6,676 bases of DNA from JAHDCE01 sp051275765 (GCA_051275765.1 JBNMOV010000270.1:1-6676); one strand, 5' to 3'. Positions 1 through 6,184 are shown, counted from the stretch's first letter. Program-made: numbers and translations. Notes: a model not told the origin generated them from the sequence alone.

Positions 1-358
1 GAGTTTTATCGCCTAGTATGCTACCACTTGTCATAGTGGAAGTAGGATCGATTGCTAAGACAGCGAGCTTTCTTCCTTTTTCCAAAATATGCAACCCTAA
101 GGATTCTATAAAAGTGCTTTTTCCTACACCTGGCACACCTGTTATTCCTAGCCTGAATGAATCATTGGCAAATGGTAAACATTTTTCAATAACTTCTCTT
201 GCTAATGATCGATGTTCTAAGCGTGTACTTTCTATTAATGTAATCGCCTTTCCTAATGTTACTCTATCTCCTTTGCGGATTCTCAAGACATAATCATCTA
301 CGGAAAGCTGTTGTCGCTTTCTTGCGTTTTTGATTCTATTTTTGATGTCTTGGTTCAT
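1..358 (-). CDS. meaB: MeaB/ArgK-type GTPase, chaperone of methylmalonyl-CoA mutase (N-terminal part, runs off the left edge)
   Basis: This is the cytoplasmic G3E-type P-loop GTPase that in known systems loads adenosylcobalamin onto methylmalonyl-CoA mutase and protects the enzyme from inactivation. Translating the complement from the ATG at 358-356 gives 119 residues before the edge. Residues 1-68 form the helical N-terminal region, with the family-like stretch LRIRKGDRVTLGKAITLIES. The Walker A motif GVPGVGKST is at about 74-82. AVLAIDPTS follows at about 99-107 and GSILGDKT at about 112-119, both hallmarks of MeaB/ArgK. Family members are usually about 320-350 aa, so roughly two thirds lie outside the window. 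The ATG was chosen because it starts at the usual distance before the conserved N-terminal helices; no clear Shine-Dalgarno precedes it. It follows mutA in the same direction after a 109-bp gap, which fits co-expression. The old name ArgK (arginine transport kinase) is a historical misannotation of this family. Confidence 0.95.
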   Translation of the reverse strand, partial: MNQDIKNRIKNARKRQQLSVDDYVLRIRKGDRVTLGKAITLIESTRLEHRSLAREVIEKCLPFANDSFRLGITGVPGVGKSTFIESLGLHILEKGRKLAVLAIDPTSTMTSGSILGDKT

Positions 359-427
359 GAGTTTTTATTCGTTGTTTTATTTTTGGATAGGACTTTTGTC
401 CTTTTGCTTTTGTTGTTTCGTTTGGCA

Positions 428-447
428 AGACGCAAAATATTGCGTCT
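428..447. repeat. Perfect 8-bp inverted repeat AGACGCAA-AATA-TTGCGTCT in the mutA-meaB gap (REP-like)
   Basis: Arms 428-435 and 440-447 are exact reverse complements around AATA. With the following CTCTACG, the sequence resembles the AGACGCAA...TTGCGTCTCTAC class of short palindromes that I recall as dispersed in many copies between genes in Bacteroidota. That recollection is not checked here. It is more GC-rich than the surrounding spacer, which also argues for an inserted repeat. It would form a hairpin in the mutA-meaB transcript. There is no U-run directly after it on the minus strand, so it is not a canonical intrinsic terminator, though it could stabilise or partly uncouple the two messages. 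Confidence 0.6.
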
Positions 448-467
448 CTACGTTGGGACATTATTCA

Positions 468-1538
468 CTATTCATTCCTTAAAAACTCTTGCCATGCTTT
501 TTCTACGAAAATATTGGTCATTTTTTCGATATAATAACTGCCTGCGGATGGATCGATGACTTTATCCATTGCTGATTCCATTTTCAGTAGATGTTGTACG
601 TTTCTGGCGATTCTTTTGGAGAAAGAATTCGGCTGCTGTTCTAATACATCACAAGGTAAGACAATGATTCTATCTGCACCTCCAATGCTTGCTGCCATTG
701 CCATTGTAGTCGCTCGAATCATGTTACTATTTTTATTATCGCCATAGGCATCAGCTGAAAAACTGACTTCTATTTCTGGTGTAATAAAATCTAGATCAAA
801 TCCTTTGCAGATCCTCGCCCATAATATTTTTAATGCACGTATTTTAGCAATGCTAGGGAAATAGCTTTTTCCTATTTTGATAGAAAAGAAAATAGACTCA
901 AATGCTTTGGAAATATTTTTTTCATCAGCAGAAGACATGATTAAATCTACACCCAATTTTATACTTTTCGCTAATTCTTTAGGAATATCACTTCCATAAA
1001 AAGGAGTCGTATTGATAGCGATTGTTTTTAATGAAAAATCCGCTTGGAATTCGCAACCAGATACACTTCCTTTTATTTTGGAAATATCTTTATTTTTTTG
1101 AATTAAAAAGGTATTAAAATAATCAAAAAATAAATCACTATCTACATTTTCAGATAAAACAAAATGAATAGAAATAAAATCAAATTCCACTTCATTGAAC
1201 AGCACTTCAAAAGCTCTAGCATCATAATCCTGATCCAGAAATAATTTAGGAGCATTAATGCCTCCTAATAAGGATTCCAATAATAATTGATTATCCTTTT
1301 TCAGATCTTTTCCAATGATAAAATCCTCTGAGATCTGCCAATCATTATCACTTTTAGAACTGAGTGGAAATGCTTTTTCCTCTCCTTCATTTTCTTGGCT
1401 ATAAAAAGGATCGAGCGTGATGTCTTTTCCTAATTGCCATTGCAGTTCTTCAAAGGCACGTCCTTTGAGATCTTTGGTTACTTTTTCTTTCCATTCTTCG
1501 TAGGAAATGCTTGGAAATTCTGTGAATAGGTTTTGCAT
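468..1538 (-). CDS. mutA: Methylmalonyl-CoA mutase small (beta, non-catalytic) subunit, short form
   Basis: This is the non-catalytic partner of the adenosylcobalamin-dependent mutase that interconverts methylmalonyl-CoA and succinyl-CoA. The 356-aa product begins with the family N-terminus: FPSISYEEWKEKVTKDLKG at about residues 8-26, then the LQWQ...LDPFY segment at 32-46. LLGGINAPKLFL (90-101) lies in the barrel, followed by NMIRATTMAMAASIGGADR (272-290), SFSKRIARNVQHLL (305-318) and the signature DPSAGSYYIE (329-338). The protein stops soon after, at residue 356. The degenerate C-terminal cobalamin-binding-like domain of long small subunits (over 600 aa) is absent, as is any DxHxxG motif, so it cannot bind B12 on its own. 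About 356 aa is short even for one-domain forms as I remember them (about 450), though no frame break is visible. The start is 9 bp after the upstream gene's stop, with no Shine-Dalgarno. meaB follows in the same direction, and the catalytic mutB is not seen. A generic mutase-family label is the only alternative. Confidence 0.93.
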   Translation of the reverse strand: MQNLFTEFPSISYEEWKEKVTKDLKGRAFEELQWQLGKDITLDPFYSQENEGEEKAFPLSSKSDNDWQISEDFIIGKDLKKDNQLLLESLLGGINAPKLFLDQDYDARAFEVLFNEVEFDFISIHFVLSENVDSDLFFDYFNTFLIQKNKDISKIKGSVSGCEFQADFSLKTIAINTTPFYGSDIPKELAKSIKLGVDLIMSSADEKNISKAFESIFFSIKIGKSYFPSIAKIRALKILWARICKGFDLDFITPEIEVSFSADAYGDNKNSNMIRATTMAMAASIGGADRIIVLPCDVLEQQPNSFSKRIARNVQHLLKMESAMDKVIDPSAGSYYIEKMTNIFVEKAWQEFLRNE

Positions 1539-1547
1539 GGTTGAATG

Positions 1548-3087
1548 TTAATCTGTTAATTCTACTGTTCCGAATTTATATCTTGTCCAGCTATCACGTA
1601 CTGTCCTCAAAATTATCTTATTGCCCGTAAAAAAGCTGAAATTGGGTGTAAAAAATCCTTTTGTTTCATCATTGGATAGCATCTTCTTTTTTTCAATCTC
1701 GCCTTTTTCATTTATCACACACATTTCTATAGTAGCACCAAATCTAGTCTTGAATCCCTTAGCTTTTATTTCCTTTTGCTCCTCTTTGGTTTTTTTTATC
1801 ATTAAACACGAGATATATCTTATTATTATAGACATGATAAATGTAAGAAAGCGTTGCAAAGTAACTGGATGCTCCAGCATTTTTTTCAATGATTACAGTA
1901 TTAATAAGACTGCCATCTGCACGAAATCTAGGAATGATAATTTCGTCTGTATGAAAAATAGTTACATCTTTCCAATCTGATCCTTGATTAACCCGTTTGT
2001 TGGATGTATATTCTTTTTCTGCTAAAAATGAGAATGTCCCATCAGCATGGGCTATAAATTCATTAATATTAAAATCAATTGTTAATCCTTTTCCTTTTTT
2101 TACTGTCCTCTCTGGCATTATTTTTTGTAAAAAATATTTTTTGAATTGATGTGTTACTGTTTCAATATTATCTGATTCTTCACCTAAACTTCCAAAAAAG
2201 AACCCATCTACGAATTTGCCCTTGTCTTCGTTGCGATAAAAACCTGCAACATAAATTCCATTTTTTTCAAATACTCCTATTTCGTTAATATGTTTTCCTC
2301 CGCCTAATTTTACATCATTTTCTGTAAAGTCATTTTCTGTAACTGTTACTGCTTTGTAAGTCACTTCGTCATTAAATGTAGTCCTACCAAAAAGAATGAC
2401 TTCTCCATTATTAGATACTAAGGTCTGCTTAGAAAAAAAAGCAGATTCACCTTTAGTATCTAATTCTTTTTCCCAAAGAATATTCATATTTTCATCGAAA
2501 AGGATTACGATGTTTTTATCTATATTAGGCATACCACAGCTAAATGCCGCATATTTTTTATTATCACTTATTATTATCTCTACCGCACTCAAGTCTGTAC
2601 GATTGAATAAAGAATTATATCCTATCTTATATTTTTTATGAGAAAAATCTGAAGGAGCAGACCAAGCATTATACTCTTGTTCTAATTTTTGAGTATAGGC
2701 TTTTTCAACTTCCCCGAATTCACCATCCTTAAATTCAGAAAAAAATAAATTTAATTCTTTGGTTTTTCTCGTATAGGTGGGAATAAATGCAAAAACCTTA
2801 TTGCTCATCTTCAAAAAATCCTTAGGAATCAAGGTTTCCCCATCATAAGCGAGATTGATGTCTTTTTCCTCTATCAGCTGGTGCTTATAATCATACTTAA
2901 ATAATACACCTCCATTTTTCTTGGGTCTCATATTCAGGTAGTAATGGCTGTCACCATTCCCTACAAGGGAATAGATAGCCAAATAACTACCTTTTTTCTT
3001 GTATTCTGGACCCCACACTATTTCTTGGGATATAAGTAATGAGTTAGTGAGAAATAATAAGGTTATAATAAAAACGAGCTGCTTCAT
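1548..3087 (-). pseudogene. Secreted protein of unknown function, beta-rich (propeller-like), split by a +1 frameshift in an A8 run
   Basis: I do not recognise a named gene. From the ATG at 3087 there is a clear Sec signal peptide (MKQLVFIITLLFLTNSLLIS, cleavage near residue 20; no lipobox cysteine). A long chain of beta-strand-like segments separated by Asn/Asp/Gly turns follows, for example NIVILFDENMNILWEKELD at about 192-210 and IIIPRFRADGSLINTVII at about 383-400, suggesting a propeller or related all-beta fold in the periplasm or outside the cell. The first frame ends at 1759 (442 aa). The next frame over continues seamlessly after NDKK (residues 429-432) with TKEEQKEIKAKGF and ends at 1548 with RYKFGTVELTD. 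That ending resembles the conserved end of a Bacteroidota family of uncharacterised proteins I recall. Dropping one A from the run at 1790-1797 gives one 512-aa protein. The gene sits 9 bp before mutA on the same strand. Whether it is dead, a sequencing slip or rescued by slippage cannot be decided here. Confidence 0.75.
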
Positions 3088-3150
3088 GGTAATTGATTTT
3101 AAGTAATGAAGTCTATATTTTCCTCACAAGGTAAATATACTTTGACTAAC

Positions 3151-3181
3151 CAAAGCCATAAATCATATTTAGTGAAACCAA
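3151..3181 (-). promoter_or_regulatory. Candidate Bacteroidota-type promoter for the minus-strand operon
   Basis: Read on the minus strand, TTG at 3181-3179 is followed after 20 nt by TGGCTTTG at 3158-3151. This matches 7 of 8 positions of the Bacteroidota -7 element TAnnTTTG at an acceptable spacing. It would start transcription about 55-60 nt before the ATG at 3087. A second -7-like word, TATATTTA (3139-3132), also 7 of 8, lacks a -33 TTG at the right distance. These short words occur by chance in AT-rich DNA, so this is a candidate only. Confidence 0.3.
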
Positions 3182-3257
3182 TTCAATAACCTGAGCAGTT
3201 ATGCCTGTTCTTTTCTCTTCTAAAAAATTACTACCCATTCTGGCTCAATTTATTAAA

Positions 3258-3265
3258 TACGTTTC
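3258..3265 (+). promoter_or_regulatory. Candidate -7 element upstream of the barrel-like pseudogene
   Basis: TACGTTTC matches 7 of 8 positions of the Bacteroidota -7 consensus TAnnTTTG and lies 34 nt before the ATG at 3300, a plausible leader length. No convincing TTG lies 19-21 nt upstream, so support is weak. Confidence 0.22.
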
Positions 3266-3299
3266 ACTTAGGATTTAATTTTAATAAAAAACAACAATA

Positions 3300-3788
3300 A
3301 TGAAGCAATATTTCCAATATGTAATGATGCTCTATTTCATTGGAATATCTAGCATCACGCAAGCTCAGGATAAAAAAATAATTACCAAAGAATACGAAAT
3401 GCCATCGTTTTATAGGACCGATGGAGTGAAGTAAGACATTGATCTACCTAATAATCCAGCCATTAATGTATTTTTAGAAATAGGAGGTGCATCCTTAACT
3501 GGAGCGACGTATATAGATAGTCGATTTTCCAAAAAACGGGACGGAATGGGAATGAGTATAGGAACAGGTTATTCTAAGTACAAAGGAAAGCAACATTATA
3601 GTTTTCCTATACAATTTAATTACTTAAAAAGATTAAAAAACCCAACGCTTTTTTTTGAGATAGGAGGAGGAGTTACTTTTCATAATTATGGCATTTTTAA
3701 GAATTTATTTTCATTATTAGGAGGAATAGATTACAATCAGCATATCATCCAAAATAATCCTCAAACCTATGGGATGAGAAATAAATAA
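3300..3788 (+). pseudogene. Small secreted outer-membrane-barrel-like protein, broken by an in-frame TAA and apparently truncated at its C-terminus
   Basis: The ATG at 3300 opens a signal peptide (MKQYFQYVMMLYFIGISSITQAQ, in two pieces: MKQYFQYVMMLYF then IGISSITQAQ, residues 1-23) and ends after 44 codons at TAA 3432-3434. The same frame then stays open to 3788 and is clearly one protein. INVFLEIGGASLTG is followed by a strand with RFSKKRDGMGMSIGTGYS, then YSFPIQFNYLKRLKNPTLFFEIGGGVTF. This alternation of amphipathic strands and turns, with N-P-A-I-x-V-F-L-E-x-G-G near the start, matches a family of roughly 200-aa Bacteroidota beta-barrel-like proteins as I recall them. Reading through the TAA gives 162 aa, and the last strands (in the family, a Gly/Tyr/Arg-rich segment ending in an aromatic) are missing. 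The AAG-TAA-GAC context is one substitution from a sense codon. Its 3' end meets the truncated M48 gene tail to tail. Its leader (3272-3299) is A-rich with no Shine-Dalgarno. Confidence 0.7.
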
Positions 3789-4363
3789 ACGATACAACTT
3801 ATAACGCAGGATTTTTGTCTTTTAAATCCCGCTTCTATTTCTTGGTATTCCAAGAAACTATCCATATTATGACGATGTTTATAATGGATGATTTCATGAG
3901 CAAGTACGAAGGCAAATTGAGCCTCATTTTCCAATCTAGACATCAATCCAAGATTGACAAAAATACTTCCTCTATCTGTTGCGAAAGCATTCACTCCAGC
4001 AGATTTAACAACATAAAATCGTAATTTCTTCCTCAGTTTTGGACTATGCTCTAGTAATTTATCTGCCACCTTATTCACATAATCACTTACAGGATCTCCA
4101 AATAATACCTCTCCACTCCTCAATAATTGATCTATAGCAAAACTACTTTCTAAATAAAATTTCTTTTGTTTTTTACCAGCCTTCTTTTTATCCTTCACTT
4201 TCTTTTCCAATGATTTGTATTTACTACTAGAAGAGGATATGAATTCCTTTGGTATTTCTCCATCAGATACCAACTGTTCAAAGTTATTTAAATTTTGAGC
4301 CGTCAAAGAAAATGAGAATAATAGGAATAGGGCAAATGGTAGGTAAATGTTTTTTGTGACCAT
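3767..4363 (-). pseudogene. M48-family zinc metalloprotease, N-terminal fragment (catalytic domain cut just after HExxH)
   Basis: From the ATG at 4363 (a GTG at 4366 is in frame but less likely) the product has a signal peptide ending near TAQ (residues 1-23). A Ser/Lys-rich stretch follows (about 40-68), then FAIDQLLRSGEVLFGDPVS (75-93), LRFYVVKSAGVNAFAT (114-129), IFVNLGL (134-140) and NEAQFAFVLAHEIIHYKHRH (146-165). The zinc motif is His156-Glu157-x-x-His160. This order is typical of secreted M48 peptidases of Bacteroidota. The frame keeps family character to about LEYQEIEAG (171-179), then runs into an unrelated tail and stops at residue 198. The third zinc ligand (a Glu, typically in an EADxxG-type helix some 50-70 residues on) is missing, so the fragment should be inactive. 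In the neighbouring frame the junction reads KRDLKDKNPAL-stop, which looks protein-like and may be another gene's end or the frameshifted remnant. It faces the truncated barrel-like gene. A MITE-like element lies 22 bp upstream of the start. Confidence 0.75.
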
Positions 4364-4385
4364 CACGTTAGTTAAATGTTAGGTT

Positions 4386-4557
4386 ACTAAGTAGTTAGTC
4401 AAGTTAATAGTGTCGAGTATTTTTACGTCCTTTTAGCCTGCCCTTCGTTAGAGAACCACTCATTTAGCTATAGCTAAATGAATGAACCTCCGCCTCGTTC
4501 AGACTAAAATTACACTAAAAATATAACCGACACTATTAGTTTGACTAACTACTAAGT
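4386..4557. mobile_element. MITE-like palindromic element (158 bp core) with 23-bp terminal inverted repeats and a 7-bp target duplication
   Basis: The left terminal repeat 4393-4415 (begins AGTTAGTCAA, ends ATAGTGTCG) and the reverse complement of the right one, 4528-4550, agree at 21 of 23 positions. Both ends are bordered by the identical heptamer ACTAAGT (4386-4392 and 4551-4557), as expected for a target-site duplication. The arms continue to match imperfectly all the way in, and the centre is an exact 20-bp palindrome at 4461-4480 (CATTTAGCTA/TAGCTAAATG). The whole core could therefore fold into one long hairpin. There is no room for a transposase, so it would be mobilised in trans. Its inner part (GCC/CGG-containing, about 4435-4500) is richer in GC than the flanks. 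It lies 22 bp upstream of the M48 start codon and about 300 bp upstream of iscS. Alternatives are a large non-mobile regulatory hairpin or another kind of palindromic repeat. Confidence 0.6.
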
Positions 4558-4576
4558 TGTTTAGAATAATTTGTGA

Positions 4577-4590
4577 GACCTACATAGGTC
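4577..4590. promoter_or_regulatory. 14-bp palindrome GACCTA-CA-TAGGTC
   Basis: This perfect 6+6 bp inverted repeat with a 2-bp centre has the size of a dimeric repressor site and stands out because the surrounding DNA is A/T-rich. It lies 20 bp outside the right end of the palindromic element and 270 bp before iscS, which is far for a classical operator. No regulator is encoded in the window to pair it with. Confidence 0.25.
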
Positions 4591-4612
4591 ATCAAACAAA
4601 CATGTACAATTG

Positions 4613-4633
4613 TTGTATATTTTTATTATACAA
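4613..4633. repeat. Inverted repeat TTGTATA-N7-TATACAA
   Basis: Seven-bp arms at 4613-4619 and 4627-4633 are exact reverse complements around tttttat. The stem is almost all A/T, so a transcript hairpin would be weak. The plus-strand T-run is in the loop rather than after the stem, so it is a poor terminator. A protein-binding site or chance in AT-rich DNA are both possible. Confidence 0.25.
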
Positions 4634-4807
4634 AAAAATGAAATTCGTAGTAGTTTATCTGGATATGAAAATAAAAAAACTAAAATTCTAGCTTAAAAAT
4701 AAAGAAACACAGCACTCCATTATTTCACAAAAGCTAAAAATGAACTAAACAACACGCTCTCTTATACCTTTTTGTACTTTTTTAGAACAAAAAACACAAC
4801 AATGCGT

Positions 4808-4815
4808 TATATTTA
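4808..4815 (+). promoter_or_regulatory. Candidate -7 element of the iscS promoter
   Basis: TATATTTA matches 7 of 8 positions of TAnnTTTG and is placed to start transcription near 4820-4825, about 35-40 nt before the iscS ATG. The palindrome at 4832-4846 would then lie just inside the transcript. No good TTG is found 19-21 nt upstream, so the -33 part is unsupported. Confidence 0.25.
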
Positions 4816-4831
4816 CAGTTCGAAACGGCAA

Positions 4832-4846
4832 TTAGATTTAATCTAA
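4832..4846. promoter_or_regulatory. Inverted repeat TTAGATT-T-AATCTAA in the iscS leader
   Basis: Perfect 7+7 bp arms around one T end 13 bp before the iscS start. The half-site TAGATT/AATCTA recurs upstream of iscU (6169-6184), and both leaders then carry ATCTAAATA 17-19 nt before the ATG. The shared arrangement suggests a common operator or a common leader structure for the two isc genes. Nothing in the window identifies the regulator. Confidence 0.35.
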
Positions 4847-4859
4847 ATAAAAATAAGGG

Positions 4860-6080
4860 ATGTCAAGACGTATATATTTAGACAACAATGCAACTACACC
4901 TACAGATCCTAGAGTAGTAGGAAAAATGTTGCCTTACTTTACCAACATGTTTGGTAATGCGGCAAGTCGTAATCACCCATTTGGTTGGGAAGCTGAGGAA
5001 GGGGTAGATTATGCTCGTGAGCAAGTAGCCAAATTGATTGGAGCAGATCCAAAAGAAATTATTTTTACTTCTGGTGCTACAGAATCAGATAACCTTGCTA
5101 TCAAGGGAGTATTTGAAATGTATGCTCGTAAAGGAAATCACATCATCACATTGACTACAGAACACAAAGCTGTTTTGGATGCTTGTAAAAAAGTAGAAAA
5201 GAAAGGTGGAGAAGTGACTTACCTAGAAGTACAGCGAGATGGTTTAGTGGATTTAGCGAAATTAGAAGCGGCTATCACGGATAAGACTATCATGATATCC
5301 ATCATGTTTGCTAATAATGAAATTGGTGTTATCCAGCCGATGAAAGAGATAGGAGAACTATGTGCTAAACATGGCGTACTTTTCATGTCTGATATCACAC
5401 AGGCTGTAGGTAAGATTCCTCTTAATATGAAGGAATTAGGTATCCACTTAGCTGCATTCACTGCACATAAGATGTATGGTCCTAAAGGTGTTGGTGCATT
5501 ATTCGTGAATAGAAAAGGTCCACGTGTGAAGGTAACTTCACAGATGGATGGAGGTGGACACGAGCGTGGAATGCGTTCTGGTACATTGAATGTTCCTGGA
5601 ATTGTAGGATTTGGAAAAGCAGCTGAACTTTGTATCAACGAAATGGATGCAGACGCTAAACGTCTTTCTGCTCTACGAGATAGATTGCAGACGGGCTTGA
5701 TGGCAAAACTAGAAGAAGTTGTTATCAACGGTAACGAAGAACACAGAATGCCTCACGTAACCAATATGTCATTCAAGCATGTAGAGGGAGAAGGTCTAAT
5801 GATGACTTTCAACCAAGACATCGCATTGTCATCTGGTTCTGCTTGTACTTCTGCTTCATTGGAACCAAGTTATGTATTGAAAGCCTTAGGATTAGGAGAT
5901 GATTTGGCTCATTCATCATTGCGTTTCAGCTTAGGTAGATTTACTACTGAAGAAGAAGTAGATGCAACGATAGAGTCTATTTCATCAGGTGTAGATCACA
6001 TGCGTTCTCTTAGCCCAATTTGGGAAATGTATCAGGAGGGAATTGACTTGGAGTCTATAGTATGGGGTGATGCACACTAA
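4860..6080 (+). CDS. iscS: Cysteine desulfurase IscS
   Basis: This is a PLP-dependent cytosolic enzyme that removes sulfur from L-cysteine to give alanine and an enzyme persulfide, and passes the sulfur to IscU and other acceptors. The 406-aa product has the length of Escherichia coli IscS (404). It starts with YLDNNATTPTDPRV (6-19). TSGATESDN (70-78) contacts the cofactor phosphate, His102 in TTEHKAVLD stacks on PLP, Asp178 and Gln181 are in SDITQAVGK, and Lys204 in AHKMYGPKG forms the Schiff base. The active Cys329 lies in SSGSACTSASLEPSYVL (324-340), which is the group I (IscS/NifS) mobile loop. The C-terminus LSPIWEMYQEGIDLESIVW closely resembles the IscU-binding tail of true IscS rather than NifS, whose tails differ. 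The ATG at 4860 is chosen because RRIYLDNNATTP follows at once. AAGGG abuts the ATG but is too close to act as a normal Shine-Dalgarno. iscU follows 130 bp later; no iscR is present upstream. The gene is intact. Confidence 0.98.
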   Translation: MSRRIYLDNNATTPTDPRVVGKMLPYFTNMFGNAASRNHPFGWEAEEGVDYAREQVAKLIGADPKEIIFTSGATESDNLAIKGVFEMYARKGNHIITLTTEHKAVLDACKKVEKKGGEVTYLEVQRDGLVDLAKLEAAITDKTIMISIMFANNEIGVIQPMKEIGELCAKHGVLFMSDITQAVGKIPLNMKELGIHLAAFTAHKMYGPKGVGALFVNRKGPRVKVTSQMDGGGHERGMRSGTLNVPGIVGFGKAAELCINEMDADAKRLSALRDRLQTGLMAKLEEVVINGNEEHRMPHVTNMSFKHVEGEGLMMTFNQDIALSSGSACTSASLEPSYVLKALGLGDDLAHSSLRFSLGRFTTEEEVDATIESISSGVDHMRSLSPIWEMYQEGIDLESIVWGDAH

Positions 6081-6140
6081 TTGATTAATGATTAGCGTGA
6101 TTGATGATTCAAGATTATTGATGATTCAGAGGAATTTATA

Positions 6141-6171
6141 TTGAAATTAAATTAAAAATTTAGTATTTTAG
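6141..6171 (+). promoter_or_regulatory. Candidate promoter for iscU
   Basis: TTG at 6141-6143 is followed after 20 nt by TATTTTAG at 6164-6171, a partial match to the Bacteroidota -7 element TAnnTTTG. A start near 6180 would leave a leader of about 30 nt. The -7 word overlaps the inverted repeat at 6169-6184, as an operator might. Weak support in very AT-rich DNA. Confidence 0.22.
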
Positions 6172-6184
6172 ATTATTCAATCTA
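6169..6184. promoter_or_regulatory. Inverted repeat TAGATT-ATTC-AATCTA in the iscU leader
   Basis: Exact 6+6 bp arms with a 4-bp centre use the same half-site as the palindrome before iscS (4832-4846), although the centre there is 1 bp. It is followed by ATCTAAATA at 6194-6202, also found before iscS at 4841-4849. The difference in spacing argues against a single rigid dimer site, so the match may be a shared leader ancestry or chance. Confidence 0.3.

Larger units (their letters stand above)
4558..4859. other. AT-rich non-coding stretch between the palindromic element and iscS
   Basis: I see no supportable gene in these 302 bp. The longest plus-strand start-to-stop frame is 29 codons (4602-4691), made mostly of A/T-driven Lys, Leu, Val and Tyr. 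The stretch holds three small palindromes: GACCTA-CA-TAGGTC at 4577-4590, TTGTATA-N7-TATACAA at 4613-4633 and TTAGATT-T-AATCTAA at 4832-4846. It also contains the presumed iscS promoter and leader. Confidence 0.7.

Noticed and set aside
389..402. Hairpin AGGAC-TTTT-GTCCT as a terminator in the mutA-meaB gap
   Set aside because: The U-rich stretch follows it only on the plus strand, where no gene is read into it. On the minus strand it lacks a U-tract and lies just before meaB; a 5-bp stem is easily chance.
1785..1803. Programmed -1 ribosomal frameshift at the A-run
   Set aside because: Joining the two frames needs a +1 (or -2) shift, not -1, and no stimulatory structure or internal Shine-Dalgarno is evident. 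Slippage of the polymerase or a plain mutation is simpler.
1548..1889. A separate 113-aa minus-strand gene starting at ATG 1889
   Set aside because: Its first 33 codons overlap the upstream gene in another frame and look like a shadow of it; the last 80 codons continue the secreted protein after the A8 run, so it is treated as the frameshifted C-terminus.
3140..3155. Inverted repeat CTTTG-ACTAAC-CAAAG sharing TTTGACTAAC with the right end of the MITE-like element
   Set aside because: The shared word is 10 bp of low-complexity sequence and the rest of the element's end does not match, so a solo end is not supported.
3546..3788. A separate 80-aa gene starting at ATG 3546
   Set aside because: The same frame is open upstream to the TAA at 3432 and, beyond it, to the signal peptide at 3300. 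The strand pattern begins well before 3546, so it is part of the broken barrel-like gene.
4602..4691. A 29-codon plus-strand frame before iscS
   Set aside because: Composition reflects AT-rich DNA (Lys, Leu, Val, Tyr); no leader, no recognisable peptide character.
5219..5728. Long minus-strand open frame opposite iscS (and similar frames opposite iscU and the left-hand genes)
   Set aside because: These are antisense shadows of strongly conserved genes and show no family features of their own.
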